A stretch of 64,000 bases of DNA, from assembly GCA_020634855.1 (NCBI GenBank), contig JACKAU010000020.1:1-64000 (forward strand), written 5' to 3'. Each line of letters begins with the position of its first letter. The first letter of the stretch is position 1. Shown in pieces: positions 33,152-42,390 of this stretch. Source of the stretch: Anaerolineales bacterium. Lineage in GTDB: Bacteria; Chloroflexota; Anaerolineae; 4572-78; J111. The notes beneath the pieces are model-generated. The model did no database searches and had not been told where the DNA came from. It saw only the letters and a program-made list of their open reading frames with translations. Both the position numbers and the translations under genes were made by a program.

Positions 33152-34024
33152 ATGTCCAAAAAAGTATCAATTTTAGATCTTCAACAGAAAAAAGTTGAAC
33201 AAAAACCTATCACTATGTTAACCGCCTATGATTATCCGGGGGCCAAGTTGGTCGACGAGGCCGGCATCGATATGATTTTGGTCGGCGATTCTTTGGCTAT
33301 GACCGTACTGGGTCATCCGGACACCGTTTCGGTTACAATGGATGAAATGCTGCACCACTGCAAAGCCGTTGCGCGTGGGGCTGAACGGGCGTTCCTGGTG
33401 GGCGATATGCCGTTTATGTCCTACCAAGTGGACCGCAGCGAGGCTGTCCGTAATGCCGGTCGCCTGATGAAAGAAGGCCGCATGGATGCCATTAAGCTGG
33501 AAGGCGGGCGCGAAGTCGTTGACACCGTCCGCGCCATCGTCAACGCCGGTATTCCGGTCGTGGGCCATCTGGGCCTGACACCGCAAACGGCGACCAAACT
33601 GGGCGGCTTCAAAGTTCAGGCCAAAACCGCCGAAGCAGCCAAGCGCCTGATTGATGACGCACTGGCCTTACAAGATGCGGGCTGTTTCGCGATTGTTTTG
33701 GAAGCCATTCCCGCGCCCATCGCTGAGGCGGTGAGTAAGAAACTGGCGATTCCCACCATCGGAATTGGGGCCGGCGTAGGGTGTGACGGTCAGGTGCTGG
33801 TTTTCCACGATGTTTTGGGTTTGTACGACCGCTTTACACCCAAATTTGTCAAGCGCTTTGCCGAACTGCGCCAGCCGATCATCGACGCCTTCAGCGCGTA
33901 TCGAGAGGAGGTCGAAAGCCGGGCCTTTCCGACCGAAGCCCATAGTTTTAAGATTTCGGAAGCAGAGCTGCGCCAGCTTAATGGTCACGTTAGCAAAGAG
34001 CTTCAACTAACAGGTGGCGAGTAA
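33152..34024 (+). CDS. panB: 3-methyl-2-oxobutanoate hydroxymethyltransferase
   Basis: This 290-residue enzyme adds a hydroxymethyl group from 5,10-methylene-THF to 2-oxoisovalerate, the valine precursor, to make ketopantoate. The TIM-barrel protein shows MLTAYDYPGAKLVDEAG and the metal-binding LVGDSLAMTVLGH near the N-terminus. The conserved VKLEGG-type motif appears as IKLEGGREV, and VVGHLGLTPQ is also present. The length is slightly longer than average. The ATG follows GGAGAG. It opens a panB-panE-panC cluster. Its substrate comes from the ilv genes just upstream in the window. Confidence 0.95.
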   Translation: MSKKVSILDLQQKKVEQKPITMLTAYDYPGAKLVDEAGIDMILVGDSLAMTVLGHPDTVSVTMDEMLHHCKAVARGAERAFLVGDMPFMSYQVDRSEAVRNAGRLMKEGRMDAIKLEGGREVVDTVRAIVNAGIPVVGHLGLTPQTATKLGGFKVQAKTAEAAKRLIDDALALQDAGCFAIVLEAIPAPIAEAVSKKLAIPTIGIGAGVGCDGQVLVFHDVLGLYDRFTPKFVKRFAELRQPIIDAFSAYREEVESRAFPTEAHSFKISEAELRQLNGHVSKELQLTGGE

Positions 34025-34031
34025 CCCGACA

Positions 34032-35003
34032 ATGGCTAATAAATCGTCATTAAACGTTGCCGTTTTTGGAGTGGGGGCGATGGGGTCTCTCTTTGGTAGT
34101 CGCCTAAGTCGCGTGGCTAATGTTACCCTCTTTGGTCACTGGCCGCAGCAAATTGCGGCCTTACAACAGGGTTTAACGGTCATCCAACCTGATGGGGGCG
34201 AGTCAACCTACCATTTGAACGTGACGAATGATCTCAATCAAATACCTCCGGCAGATATCGCGCTAATTTTGGTAAAGAGTCATCAAACCACACGGGCGGC
34301 GAGTCAGGCGGCGCAGGTGCTGCGCCGGAAAGGCATTGCCATTACCTTGCAGAATGGGCTGGGTAATCTGGAGAAAGTCGTTGAGGCCGTCGGTTCGGAT
34401 CGGGCGGTTCAGGGTGTTACGGCGCAAGGGGCCACCATTTTGGAGCCGGGCCAACTGCGCCACGCCGGCGAGGGGATAACCTATCTGGCCCAGTCGCCGA
34501 GCCTGGAGCAGCGGGTTGCCCGTGCGGCTCGGTTGTTCAACCAGGCCGGCTTTACCACCGAGGTCATCGACAATGCTGATAGTGTCATTTGGGGCAAGTT
34601 AGCCATCAACGCCGGGATCAATCCGCTGACAGCTCTGCTGGAGGTTCCCAACGGAACCCTGGCTCAGGACGAAAAGCTGCGACAGTTAATGTCGGCGGCG
34701 GCCAGCGAGGTGGCGCAGATCGCCCAAGCGCGGGGTATCCAACTCCCGTTTACCGATGTCACGCTCAAAACCGCCGAGGTTAGCCAGGCCACAGCCAGCA
34801 ATCGCTCATCGATGCTGCAAGATATGAGTCGCTCCGCTCCGACCGAGATCGAAGCGATTTGCGGGGCAGTCGTGCGCTTTGGTCAGAGTTTGGATATTCC
34901 CACGCCCATTAATAAATTTTTGTTATGGGCTGTAAAAACAAAGGAGGCCGGCCTCTTGAGCTTAACTCTCGAAGGCTTGCAGGCTGAGCTAGCCAACGTC
35001 TAA
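34032..35003 (+). CDS. panE: 2-dehydropantoate 2-reductase
   Basis: This 323-residue NADPH enzyme reduces ketopantoate to pantoate. The N-terminal Rossmann motif is VAVFGVGAMGSLFGSRL. ITLQNGLGN is the conserved substrate-loop motif, and WGKLAINAGINPLTALL contains the catalytic lysine. ATG 34032 was chosen. A GTG at 34014 overlapping the end of panB by 11 bases is the alternative and would couple the two genes. The terminator at 35016 follows the stop. Confidence 0.92.
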   Translation: MANKSSLNVAVFGVGAMGSLFGSRLSRVANVTLFGHWPQQIAALQQGLTVIQPDGGESTYHLNVTNDLNQIPPADIALILVKSHQTTRAASQAAQVLRRKGIAITLQNGLGNLEKVVEAVGSDRAVQGVTAQGATILEPGQLRHAGEGITYLAQSPSLEQRVARAARLFNQAGFTTEVIDNADSVIWGKLAINAGINPLTALLEVPNGTLAQDEKLRQLMSAAASEVAQIAQARGIQLPFTDVTLKTAEVSQATASNRSSMLQDMSRSAPTEIEAICGAVVRFGQSLDIPTPINKFLLWAVKTKEAGLLSLTLEGLQAELANV

Positions 35004-35015
35004 AATTATCGACTT

Positions 35016-35048
35016 AAGGAGTCCAAAGGCCACTTTGGACTCCTTTTT
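35016..35048 (+). terminator. rho-independent terminator after panE
   Basis: AAGGAGTCCAAAG pairs perfectly with CTTTGGACTCCTT around GCCA, and T residues follow. The stem sequence is almost the same as that of the terminator after mdh (39546). It separates panE from panC, which starts 38 bases later. Confidence 0.88.
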
Positions 35049-35085
35049 AATTTGTGCTACTCTATAGCCTTAAAGGAGTAAGGCA

Positions 35086-35922
35086 ATGAAAGTGTTTACT
35101 CAAATTTCAGAAATTCGCGCCGAACGCTGGCAGAACGCCTCTTTGAGTTGGGGGTTGGTGCCGACGATGGGCTATTTGCACCAGGGCCATTTGAGCCTGG
35201 TGCAGCAGGCCAGGGCCGAGAATGATCGCGTGGGTGTTAGCATTTTTGTGAACCCCACCCAGTTCAACGATGCCAAAGATTTGGAGGGGTATCCTCGCAA
35301 CCTGGAACGAGATCTGGAACTGCTGGAAATTGAGGGGGTCGATCTGGTCTGGACGCCGACGTCGGAGATTGTTTACCCGCCGCTCTTCCAAACCTACGTA
35401 GAGGTGGAACAGATCACCCGCTTGTTGGAAGGCGCGGCCCGCCCCGGTCACTTTCGCGGGGTGACGACGGTAGTCAGCAAATTGTTCAACGTGTTTCAGC
35501 CGCACCGGGCCTACTTCGGCCAGAAGGATGCTCAACAAGTCGTTGTGATCAAACGGATGGTCGAGGATTTGAATTTCAACACGGATATTGTGGTAGGAGC
35601 TATCCAGCGGGAGGCTGATGGCCTGGCCCTGAGTTCCCGCAACGTGAAGTTGTCGCCGGAAGCGCGGCAGCAGGCCACCTGTTTGTATCGCGCATTGACC
35701 CAAGCCCAGGCCGCCTATGAGCAAGGCGAGCGGGACGCCGATAAGCTGCGGCGCATGATGCTCGATGTGATTGGCCAAGCCAGTCTTGCTCAAGAGGATT
35801 ACGTCAGCATCGCTCACCCCGAAACGCTGGCCGAACTGGATACGGTGGAGGATCGGGCCTTATTCTCAATGGCGGTGTTTGTCGACGGGGTGCGGTTAAT
35901 TGACAATATGCTCATCCCTTGA
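35086..35922 (+). CDS. panC: pantothenate synthetase
   Basis: This 278-residue ligase joins pantoate to beta-alanine using ATP. The nucleotidyltransferase motif is seen in PTMGYLHQGHLSLV (HxGH), followed by VSIFVNPTQF. The YFGQKDAQQ motif and GLALSSRN, both conserved in PanC, are present. AAAGGAG precedes the ATG. It has its own position after a terminator, so it may be expressed partly separately from panB-panE. No panD (aspartate decarboxylase) is in the window. Confidence 0.95.
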   Translation: MKVFTQISEIRAERWQNASLSWGLVPTMGYLHQGHLSLVQQARAENDRVGVSIFVNPTQFNDAKDLEGYPRNLERDLELLEIEGVDLVWTPTSEIVYPPLFQTYVEVEQITRLLEGAARPGHFRGVTTVVSKLFNVFQPHRAYFGQKDAQQVVVIKRMVEDLNFNTDIVVGAIQREADGLALSSRNVKLSPEARQQATCLYRALTQAQAAYEQGERDADKLRRMMLDVIGQASLAQEDYVSIAHPETLAELDTVEDRALFSMAVFVDGVRLIDNMLIP

Positions 35923-35939
35923 AAGTTGATTGCGCTTAA

Positions 35940-36662
35940 ATGATTGCCGGGCTGCCTTCCTATGTAAATCTGACCTTCGTTTTGATTACCTTGGTCGTCT
36001 TTTTTTGGTTTATCTTTATCCTATTTCAAGCAACCCATAAGTTCGGCGATGCTAGGACTCGACGCAATGTTTCTGTTTTTATCGCCATCGTGGTGGTTTG
36101 GCTGATTGTCCAGGGACTGTTAGCTTTGTCAGGCTTTTATCTCGACTTTAACAGTATGCCGCCTCGCCTGGCCTTGTTCGGGATACTGCCGGTGCTGACC
36201 ATTTTTATTGTCGCGCCCTTCTTGCTGGCAAAAATAAAACGGTTTACCCATTCTCTCTCTCTGGAGGGACTAACCTACCTTCAGGCGATCAGATTTCCGG
36301 TTGAGATTGTGTTGTTGTGGTTGTTCATCTATGGCGCTATTCCGGAATTGATGACGTTCGAAGGTCGAAATTTTGATATTTTGGTGGGGATCACCGCGCC
36401 TTTGGTGGCTTATGTTTGTTTCACCCGCAAAATTGCCTCGCATAACCTGGCCCTGATCTGGAACTTTATCGGTCTGGCCTTGTTATTTAATATTGTCATC
36501 AACGCCTTGTTGGCCGCCCCCACACCGCTGCAGCAGTTTGCCTTTGATCAGCCTAATATCGCTGTGGCTCATTTTCCGTTCATTTGGCTAGGCGTCTTTG
36601 TCGTACCTGTTGTTTATATTGCCCACATTGTGAGTATCCAACAACTCTGGCGCCAGATTTAG
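35940..36662 (+). CDS. hypothetical polytopic membrane protein
   Basis: This 240-residue protein has about seven hydrophobic helices (near residues 8-30, 43-63, 75-95, 118-134, 145-160, 168-188 and 213-233). The second half is rich in aromatic and Pro residues. No transport or enzymatic motif is recognised. The ATG at 35940 follows panC by 17 bases, so it is probably transcribed with panC. A weak ribosome binding site leaves the start moderately certain. The ALDH-like gene follows after eight bases. Confidence 0.65.
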   Translation: MIAGLPSYVNLTFVLITLVVFFWFIFILFQATHKFGDARTRRNVSVFIAIVVVWLIVQGLLALSGFYLDFNSMPPRLALFGILPVLTIFIVAPFLLAKIKRFTHSLSLEGLTYLQAIRFPVEIVLLWLFIYGAIPELMTFEGRNFDILVGITAPLVAYVCFTRKIASHNLALIWNFIGLALLFNIVINALLAAPTPLQQFAFDQPNIAVAHFPFIWLGVFVVPVVYIAHIVSIQQLWRQI

Positions 36663-36670
36663 ACGCAGCT

Positions 36671-38368
36671 ATGCTTAATCCTGCTCCCGACACTCAGGTC
36701 GCGTTAGATAAAGCGGTAGGGGTCGTCCAAGCTCACAAAGATTCGTGGGTTGCCTTATCTCTGAGAGAGCGGATTACCATTCTCGATGAGATTGGACGTG
36801 ATATGAAGACTATAGCCGATGGCTGGGTGGCAGCCGGTCTCGGCGCGAAAGGCTTACGGCCTAACTCTTTTGGCGAAGGCGAAGAATGGCTGGCCTTAGC
36901 CACGATTTACCGCCAAGTACGTTTGTTACGGCAAGCTTTAATCGAGATCGAGCGCGATGGTAAACCTCGTATACCGGGACCGATTACGACTCGCCCGGAC
37001 GGGCAGGTAGTCGTCCGCGTTTTTCCCCAAGACTTGATAGATCGGATCATGCTGCCGGGCGTTCAAGCGGATGTTTGGCTTGAACCGGGGGTCGAGCCGG
37101 CGGAGGTTGCTCCTGCCCAAGCCGCTTTTTATCGAGACCAACCCACGATCGGCAAGGTGGTGTTGGTCTTGGGGGCGGGCAATAATGCGGCCCTTGTCCC
37201 CGGTGACTTTCTTTATAAGTTGTTTGTTGAAGGCAAAGTCGTGGTGCTCAAACCGAATCCGGTCAATGCCTACCTCGGTCCATTGATCGAACAGGGGTTT
37301 CGAGCGCTGGTCCAACGAGGCTTTCTGCAAATCGTCTACGGCGGCGCTGAGGTGGGCCGGTATCTCTGCCGTCATCCGGCCGTCGATGAGATTCATATGA
37401 CCGGCTCTCGCCACACCTATGAGGCCATTGTCTTCGGCTCCGATCAAGACGAGGGGCTGCACCGGGCCAAGCGGCGGCCTCGGCTGGATAAACCGGTGAC
37501 CGCCGAGTTGGGTAATATATCGCCGGTCATTGTAGTGCCAGGCCCCTGGAGCGATCACGATATTGAAATTCAGGCTAGGAAACTGGCATCTTGGCTGGTC
37601 TTTAATAGCGCCTTCGCTTGCGTGACGCCAAGGGTCATCATTCAGGCTAAATCTTGGGCTAAAAGAGAACAGCTCACCCAGACGATTGGCCGGGTTTTGT
37701 CGCAAGTCGATACGCGACGGGCTTACTATCCAGGGGCGGCAGCTGCTTACCACCGGTTTGTCACCGCTCATCCCGAAGCCCGCCCATATGGGGCGGCCAA
37801 TGGCGATCATCTACCCTGGACAATTATCCCCGATGTTGATCCGAACAACGCGGCGGACATCTGTTTTCGACAAGAACCTTTTTGCAGCCTACTTGCAGAG
37901 ACGGCTCTGGCAGCGGATAACCCAGCTGATTACATCGATCGCGCCGTGGCGTTTGCCAACGATTCGTTGTGGGGCACTCTGATCGCGGCGATTGTGATTC
38001 ATCCGAAGTCGCTCAAAGATCCCGCCGTCGCGGCGGCGCTCGATCGCGCTGTGGCAAATCTTCGCTATGGATCGGTGGTCGTCAATCTGGCCCCTGGATT
38101 TGCTTATTTTTTCATGGTCACGCCATGGGGCGGTTTTCCGGGGCATACCCCGGATGATATCCAATCCGGCATCGGCGTGGTGAATAATGTGTTGATGCTC
38201 GCTCGTCTTCAGAAAGCAGTAATCCGAGGGCCTTTCAAGCCTTGGCCTGACCCATTTGTGGTGACATTCCGACATGGCGGTGAATTTTTCAAGGATTTTG
38301 CCTACTTTCAAGCCCGCCCATCGCTGTGGCAAGTGCCCGGTCTTTTTTGGCAAGCAGCTCGGCCATAA
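36671..38368 (+). CDS. aldehyde dehydrogenase superfamily protein, divergent
   Basis: This 565-residue protein has the ALDH fold. The nucleotide-binding region has GAGNNAALVPGDFLYKLF and VVLKPNP. TGSRHTYEAIVFG corresponds to the Rossmann glycine region, and TAELGNISPVIV carries the general-base Glu. FNSAFACVTPRVI contains the likely catalytic Cys. The usual ELGG is ELGN and the usual GQxC is FACVTPR, so it is an outlying member whose substrate cannot be guessed. An N-terminal extension of about 100 residues precedes the core. The upstream ATG at 36584 lies inside the membrane-protein gene and gives a cysteine-rich, unnatural N-terminus, so ATG 36671 is preferred. Confidence 0.75.
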   Translation: MLNPAPDTQVALDKAVGVVQAHKDSWVALSLRERITILDEIGRDMKTIADGWVAAGLGAKGLRPNSFGEGEEWLALATIYRQVRLLRQALIEIERDGKPRIPGPITTRPDGQVVVRVFPQDLIDRIMLPGVQADVWLEPGVEPAEVAPAQAAFYRDQPTIGKVVLVLGAGNNAALVPGDFLYKLFVEGKVVVLKPNPVNAYLGPLIEQGFRALVQRGFLQIVYGGAEVGRYLCRHPAVDEIHMTGSRHTYEAIVFGSDQDEGLHRAKRRPRLDKPVTAELGNISPVIVVPGPWSDHDIEIQARKLASWLVFNSAFACVTPRVIIQAKSWAKREQLTQTIGRVLSQVDTRRAYYPGAAAAYHRFVTAHPEARPYGAANGDHLPWTIIPDVDPNNAADICFRQEPFCSLLAETALAADNPADYIDRAVAFANDSLWGTLIAAIVIHPKSLKDPAVAAALDRAVANLRYGSVVVNLAPGFAYFFMVTPWGGFPGHTPDDIQSGIGVVNNVLMLARLQKAVIRGPFKPWPDPFVVTFRHGGEFFKDFAYFQARPSLWQVPGLFWQAARP

Positions 38369-38542
38369 ATAAGAACGGGTTCGATTTTCTGATGGGAAAT
38401 CCCATACACTCCCCCCCGATTTTTAAAAAATCCCACTTGGGGGTAACATACATGTCGATGAAAATTTTGGCCTTTAGACTATAATCTAACACGCCATAAT
38501 AATTTAATAGACTCTATAAACCTTTGAGGGAGGATAAACAAT

Positions 38543-39526
38543 ATGAGTAACTTAGTAAAAGTTGCAGTCACCGGCGCCGCTGGACAAATTGGTTATGCCC
38601 TGCTGTTTCGTCTAGCTTCTGGTGAAGCCTTTGGCCCCGATACACGTGTAGCCTTGCATTTGTTGGAAATTCCGCCGGCGCTCAAAGCGGTGGAGGGTGT
38701 GGTGATGGAATTGAATGACTGCGCCTTTCCGCTGTTGGATAACATCGTCATCACAGATGATGCCAACGTCGCCTTTGATGGCGTTAACTGGGCGCTGCTG
38801 GTAGGTGCAAAGCCGCGCGGTAAAGGGATGGAACGCGGCGATCTCATTCGAGAAAACGGCCCTATCTTTACCACCCAGGGTAAAGCTTTATCCAAAGCCG
38901 CCAGCGACTTGAATGTGCTGGTTGTCGGTAACCCGGCCAACACCAACGCGTTGATTGCGGCTAATAACGCCGACGGCGTTCCTATCGAGCGCTTCCACGC
39001 CATGACCCGCCTTGACCAAAACCGGGCCTATGCCCAATTGGCCGAAAAGGCCGGCGTAACGGTTAACGATGTCAGCAACGTGACCATTTGGGGCAACCAC
39101 AGCGCCACCCAATATCCTGATGCTGAAAATGCCAAAATCAATGGGAAACCGGCTTACGATGTCATCGGCCATCATGACTGGCTACGGAGTGAATTCATCA
39201 CCACCGTCCAGAAGCGTGGGGCTGCGATTATCGCCGCACGTGGGCTGTCCTCAGCCGCATCGGCCGCTAACGGGGCCATCGACCACGTTAAAAGCATGGT
39301 CAACAAAACCCCTGAGGGCCATTGGTTCTCAGCCGCGGTACCGTCCGACGGCAGCTACGGCATCGCCGAAGGGATCATTTTCTCCTACCCTGTCACCAGC
39401 GACGGGCAGGGGAACTACAGCATCGTCCAAGGCTTGTCGCTCAGTGATTGGGCTAAAGAAAAAATAGCTGTCACCGAAGCCGAACTGCGTGATGAACGCG
39501 AAACGGTTGCTGACCTGTTGAAGTAG
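38543..39526 (+). CDS. mdh: malate dehydrogenase
   Basis: This 327-residue NAD(P)-dependent enzyme interconverts malate and oxaloacetate. The N-terminal motif VAVTGAAGQIGYALLFRLA and the tract KPRGKGMERGDLI are those of the type 2 (plant/Thermus/cytosolic-like) MDH group. MTRLDQNRA supplies the catalytic Arg region and IWGNHSATQYPD the catalytic His. GGGAGGA lies eight bases before the ATG, an excellent ribosome binding site. It is a single-gene transcript, with a terminator immediately after. Confidence 0.95.
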   Translation: MSNLVKVAVTGAAGQIGYALLFRLASGEAFGPDTRVALHLLEIPPALKAVEGVVMELNDCAFPLLDNIVITDDANVAFDGVNWALLVGAKPRGKGMERGDLIRENGPIFTTQGKALSKAASDLNVLVVGNPANTNALIAANNADGVPIERFHAMTRLDQNRAYAQLAEKAGVTVNDVSNVTIWGNHSATQYPDAENAKINGKPAYDVIGHHDWLRSEFITTVQKRGAAIIAARGLSSAASAANGAIDHVKSMVNKTPEGHWFSAAVPSDGSYGIAEGIIFSYPVTSDGQGNYSIVQGLSLSDWAKEKIAVTEAELRDERETVADLLK

Positions 39527-39545
39527 TTTAACCGCTAAATAATTG

Positions 39546-39581
39546 GGGAGTCCAAGATGTATTTTGGACTCCCTTTTCTTT
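39546..39581 (+). terminator. rho-independent terminator after mdh
   Basis: GGGAGTCCAA pairs with TTGGACTCCC around an 8-base loop and TTTTCTTT follows. The stem shares GGAGTCCAA with the terminator after panE. Confidence 0.85.
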
Positions 39582-39612
39582 AAGACCGAAGTCTGACTCT
39601 AATGAGACCCTT

Positions 39613-40530
39613 ATGAAAAGTTTGACCATTGGTTCCCGGCGCTCCCAATTAGCTCAAACCCAATCAAACTTAATTCGCCAGAACCTACTAGCGGCCTGGA
39701 GTGATCTTCAAGTCGAAATAACCTTGATCGACACTCAAGGCGACCTTAATCGTGTCGATCCGTTACCAGCCATCGGCGGTAAAGGGTTATTTACCCTTGA
39801 GTTGGAAGAGGCGCTGCGCCGCCATCAAATCGATCTGGCCGTTCACAGCTTAAAAGACTTGCCGATCGAAGATAGCCCCGGCTTGACTTTAGTCGCCGTT
39901 GCCCGGCGAGCCGCCGTCAATGATGTCCTCATCTCTCGATTAGCCGGCCGTCTGGACGATCTACCGGACGGCGCGGTGGTGGGTACCAGTAGCCTGCGCC
40001 GGGCGGCCCAGGTTTTGGCGTTGCGCCCCGATTTACGTATCAAGGACATTCGCGGTAATGTCGATACGCGCCTGCGCAAGCTCGATGACCCGGCTCATGG
40101 TTACGATGCCATTTTACTGGCCCAGGCCGGGTTGGATCGCTTGAAATATCAACTTGAGCACGCCCACCCTATTCCTGAGGCAGTAATTCTACCGGCTCCG
40201 GGCCAGGGCGCTTTGGCCGTCCAGGGGCGGGCCGATGACCGAACCACCACGCCTTATTTGGAAATTCTCGATCACGCCGAAACCCGAGCGGCAGTGACGG
40301 CTGAGCGGGCTTTTCTCGGCGGTTTGGGCGGCGGTTGTTCGCTGCCGGTGGGCGCGTTGGCTCGCGTCGATAACGACCAACTTTTCTTACAAGCTGTGGT
40401 CGGCGACGCGGCGGGAACACGATTGATAAGAGTATCAGGCCACGACTCGATTGAAGAGGCCCAGGCGTTGGGTGATCAATTGGCTCGGCAAGCCTTGGAC
40501 CAGGGCGCTGGAATCTTATTGCAGCCCTAA
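39613..40530 (+). CDS. hemC: porphobilinogen deaminase (hydroxymethylbilane synthase)
   Basis: This 305-residue enzyme polymerises four porphobilinogens to hydroxymethylbilane. The N-terminus IGSRRSQLAQTQSN, HSLKDLP and GTSSLRRAAQ are the family landmarks. Cys242 in GGLGGGCSLPVGA anchors the dipyrromethane cofactor. The length is normal. It is followed after 143 bases of repeat-bearing sequence by the cobA-hemD fusion that acts on its product, and then by hemL. This is a partial tetrapyrrole cluster. Confidence 0.95.
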   Translation: MKSLTIGSRRSQLAQTQSNLIRQNLLAAWSDLQVEITLIDTQGDLNRVDPLPAIGGKGLFTLELEEALRRHQIDLAVHSLKDLPIEDSPGLTLVAVARRAAVNDVLISRLAGRLDDLPDGAVVGTSSLRRAAQVLALRPDLRIKDIRGNVDTRLRKLDDPAHGYDAILLAQAGLDRLKYQLEHAHPIPEAVILPAPGQGALAVQGRADDRTTTPYLEILDHAETRAAVTAERAFLGGLGGGCSLPVGALARVDNDQLFLQAVVGDAAGTRLIRVSGHDSIEEAQALGDQLARQALDQGAGILLQP

Positions 40531-40542
40531 GAAATTTAATTG

Positions 40543-40559
40543 ACCTGAACGTTCCTGCG
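40543..40559 (+). repeat. 17-bp dispersed repeat, copy 2
   Basis: ACCTGAACGTTCCTGCG differs at one base from 23451-23467. It is followed by an imperfect palindrome (AGAGATTGGAGA at 40566-40577 with TCTCCCAATCTC at 40599-40610). Confidence 0.6.
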
Positions 40560-40621
40560 GAGGTTAGAGATTGGAGATGAGGCTCAACAATCTCTTTGTC
40601 TCCCAATCTCCACTTGGGCAC

Positions 40622-40645
40622 GTTATTTAGTTCACGATCCTTAAG
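40622..40645 (+). repeat. 24-bp dispersed repeat, copy 1
   Basis: GTTATTTAGTTCACGATCCTTAAG here matches 43808-43831 at 21 of 24 positions in the same orientation. Both copies lie at the right-hand end of a palindromic intergenic block in the tetrapyrrole cluster. Confidence 0.65.
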
Positions 40646-40672
40646 ATCATAACCTTCCTGTCAAATTTTCCG

Positions 40673-42217
40673 ATGACCAAACAAGGCACGATTTATCTGG
40701 TGGGAGCCGGTCCCGGTGATACCGGATTAGTAACTGTCAAAGGCTTGGCCCTGTTGCGCGAAGCCGACGCCATTGTAGCCGATACGCTGGGCCAGGCCAA
40801 TCTCTTACAGCAGGCCAATCCTGCCGCCGAGCAGTACGATATCGGCAGCAGCCGACGTGGTAACAAGCAGCCTCAGACTGAGGTGACTCGTCTCTTGCTT
40901 CATTTGGCCCAACAGGGTAAAACTGTGGTACGGTTATGGCAGGGCGATCCCTTTGTCTTTGGCCGGGCAGCGCAAGAGATGGCCGCGGCAATCGACGCCG
41001 GTCTCCGGGTCGAACTGGTGCCGGGTGTGACCAGCGCCATCGCCGCCTTAGCTTATGCGGGCGTGCCGGTCACGCATTGGGATTACAACGCGGACTTTGC
41101 CGTCATTAGCGGCCAAGCCAAAGGTGACTTGGCGCTTCAGATGAATTGGCCTGCGCTGGCAGGCGTCGAAACATTGGTCATCTTAATGGCGACCAAATAC
41201 CTGGCCGAGATCACGGCCAAACTGTTGGCTGCCGGTCGGTCGCCGGACACGCCTGTTCTGGCGGTGCAAAATGGCACCCTCCCTACGCAAAAGCAGGTTG
41301 TGGCCACCTTGGCCACCATTGCCGGCGCGGTCGAACAAAACGGACTTGGCCCGCCGGCCATCGTGGTCGTTGGCCGGGTGGTCGAACTAGCTGATCGATT
41401 GGATTGGTTTCAACCGGCTCAAACGCCGCTTTTGGGCAAGCGAGTGCTGGTAACTCGGCCCACGCACCAGGCTGCCGATTTTATGGCTGCTCTGCGTGAT
41501 CTGGGAGCCGAGCCGATCTCATTTCCGACCATCGAAATTCATCCGGCGAAAGACACCCGGCCTTTGGATGAAGCCATTCTGTCCTTGGCTACATATCGCG
41601 CCAAACAGGATTTGCCGGAATACCCAAACCATCCGCTGCCTCGGCCCTATAACTGGCTGATTTTGACCAGCGCCAACGGGGTCAGCGCCTTCTGGGATCG
41701 GTTGATGAGTTTGGGTCTTGATGGCCGCTGCCTGGCCTCTTTGAATGTGGCTGCCATTGGGCCAGCCACGGCGGCCGCTTTGAGCGAGCGCAGCATCAAG
41801 GCGGATTTAATCCCGGAGGTGTATACCGCCGAAGGTGTATTGGCGGCTTTTGATGAACTTGGCCCTATTTCAGGCCAACGTTTCTTGCTGGCCCGGGCCG
41901 ATATCGCCCGCAAAACCCTAACCACCGGTTTGATCGAACGCGGGGCGCTGGTGGACGAGTTTGCGGCCTACCGCACCGTGCCGATTGAAGGCGGGGCAGC
42001 GCCGCCGCCGGTTGACATCGTTACGTTTACAAGTTCATCAACGGTGCAGGGCTACGTTAACTGTTTAGGCGGACAGACTCCGGTTGAGGCGCTTAAAAAC
42101 AGCCAAGTTGTCTGTATCGGCCCGATTACCGCCGCTACCGCTGAGAAACTGGGGTTGCCGGTCCACGCCGTGGCTGAAACGTACACCATTGAAGGATTGC
42201 TGGCGGCGCTCCAATAG
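40673..42217 (+). CDS. cobA-hemD: uroporphyrinogen-III C-methyltransferase / uroporphyrinogen-III synthase fusion
   Basis: This 514-residue bifunctional protein joins two successive steps. Residues 1 to about 245 form the SUMT domain, with IYLVGAGPGDTGLVTVKGL and GDPFVFGRAAQEM, which methylates uroporphyrinogen III toward precorrin-2 (siroheme or B12). Residues about 265-514 form uroporphyrinogen-III synthase, which closes the HemC product. The SUMT domain deviates from the usual sequence (GDTG for GDPG, and WQGDPF for the common KGGDPF), so methylase activity is likely but not certain. It follows hemC and precedes hemL. Confidence 0.88.
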   Translation: MTKQGTIYLVGAGPGDTGLVTVKGLALLREADAIVADTLGQANLLQQANPAAEQYDIGSSRRGNKQPQTEVTRLLLHLAQQGKTVVRLWQGDPFVFGRAAQEMAAAIDAGLRVELVPGVTSAIAALAYAGVPVTHWDYNADFAVISGQAKGDLALQMNWPALAGVETLVILMATKYLAEITAKLLAAGRSPDTPVLAVQNGTLPTQKQVVATLATIAGAVEQNGLGPPAIVVVGRVVELADRLDWFQPAQTPLLGKRVLVTRPTHQAADFMAALRDLGAEPISFPTIEIHPAKDTRPLDEAILSLATYRAKQDLPEYPNHPLPRPYNWLILTSANGVSAFWDRLMSLGLDGRCLASLNVAAIGPATAAALSERSIKADLIPEVYTAEGVLAAFDELGPISGQRFLLARADIARKTLTTGLIERGALVDEFAAYRTVPIEGGAAPPPVDIVTFTSSSTVQGYVNCLGGQTPVEALKNSQVVCIGPITAATAEKLGLPVHAVAETYTIEGLLAALQ

Positions 42218-42284
42218 AGTTTTATGAGTTTATGGGGTTAGGGAGTTTTTAGGTCAATTAGCTGTATTTTGACGAACAAATTTA

Positions 42285-42333
42285 GTGCGTCGTATTGTGC
42301 GGTGTGTCATATTACGCACTGCGCAATACGCAC
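42285..42333. repeat. imperfect palindrome upstream of hemL
   Basis: GTGCG-tcg-TATTGTGC (42285-42300) can pair with GCGCAATACGCAC (42321-42333), with one bulge and one G-T pair. It lies in the 173-base gap between cobA-hemD and hemL. There is no T-run. Confidence 0.6.
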
Positions 42334-42390
42334 TGGGGCAATTTAGGCGGATATATAGCCCCAATCATAACCTTTGTGAAAGGTGCCACT

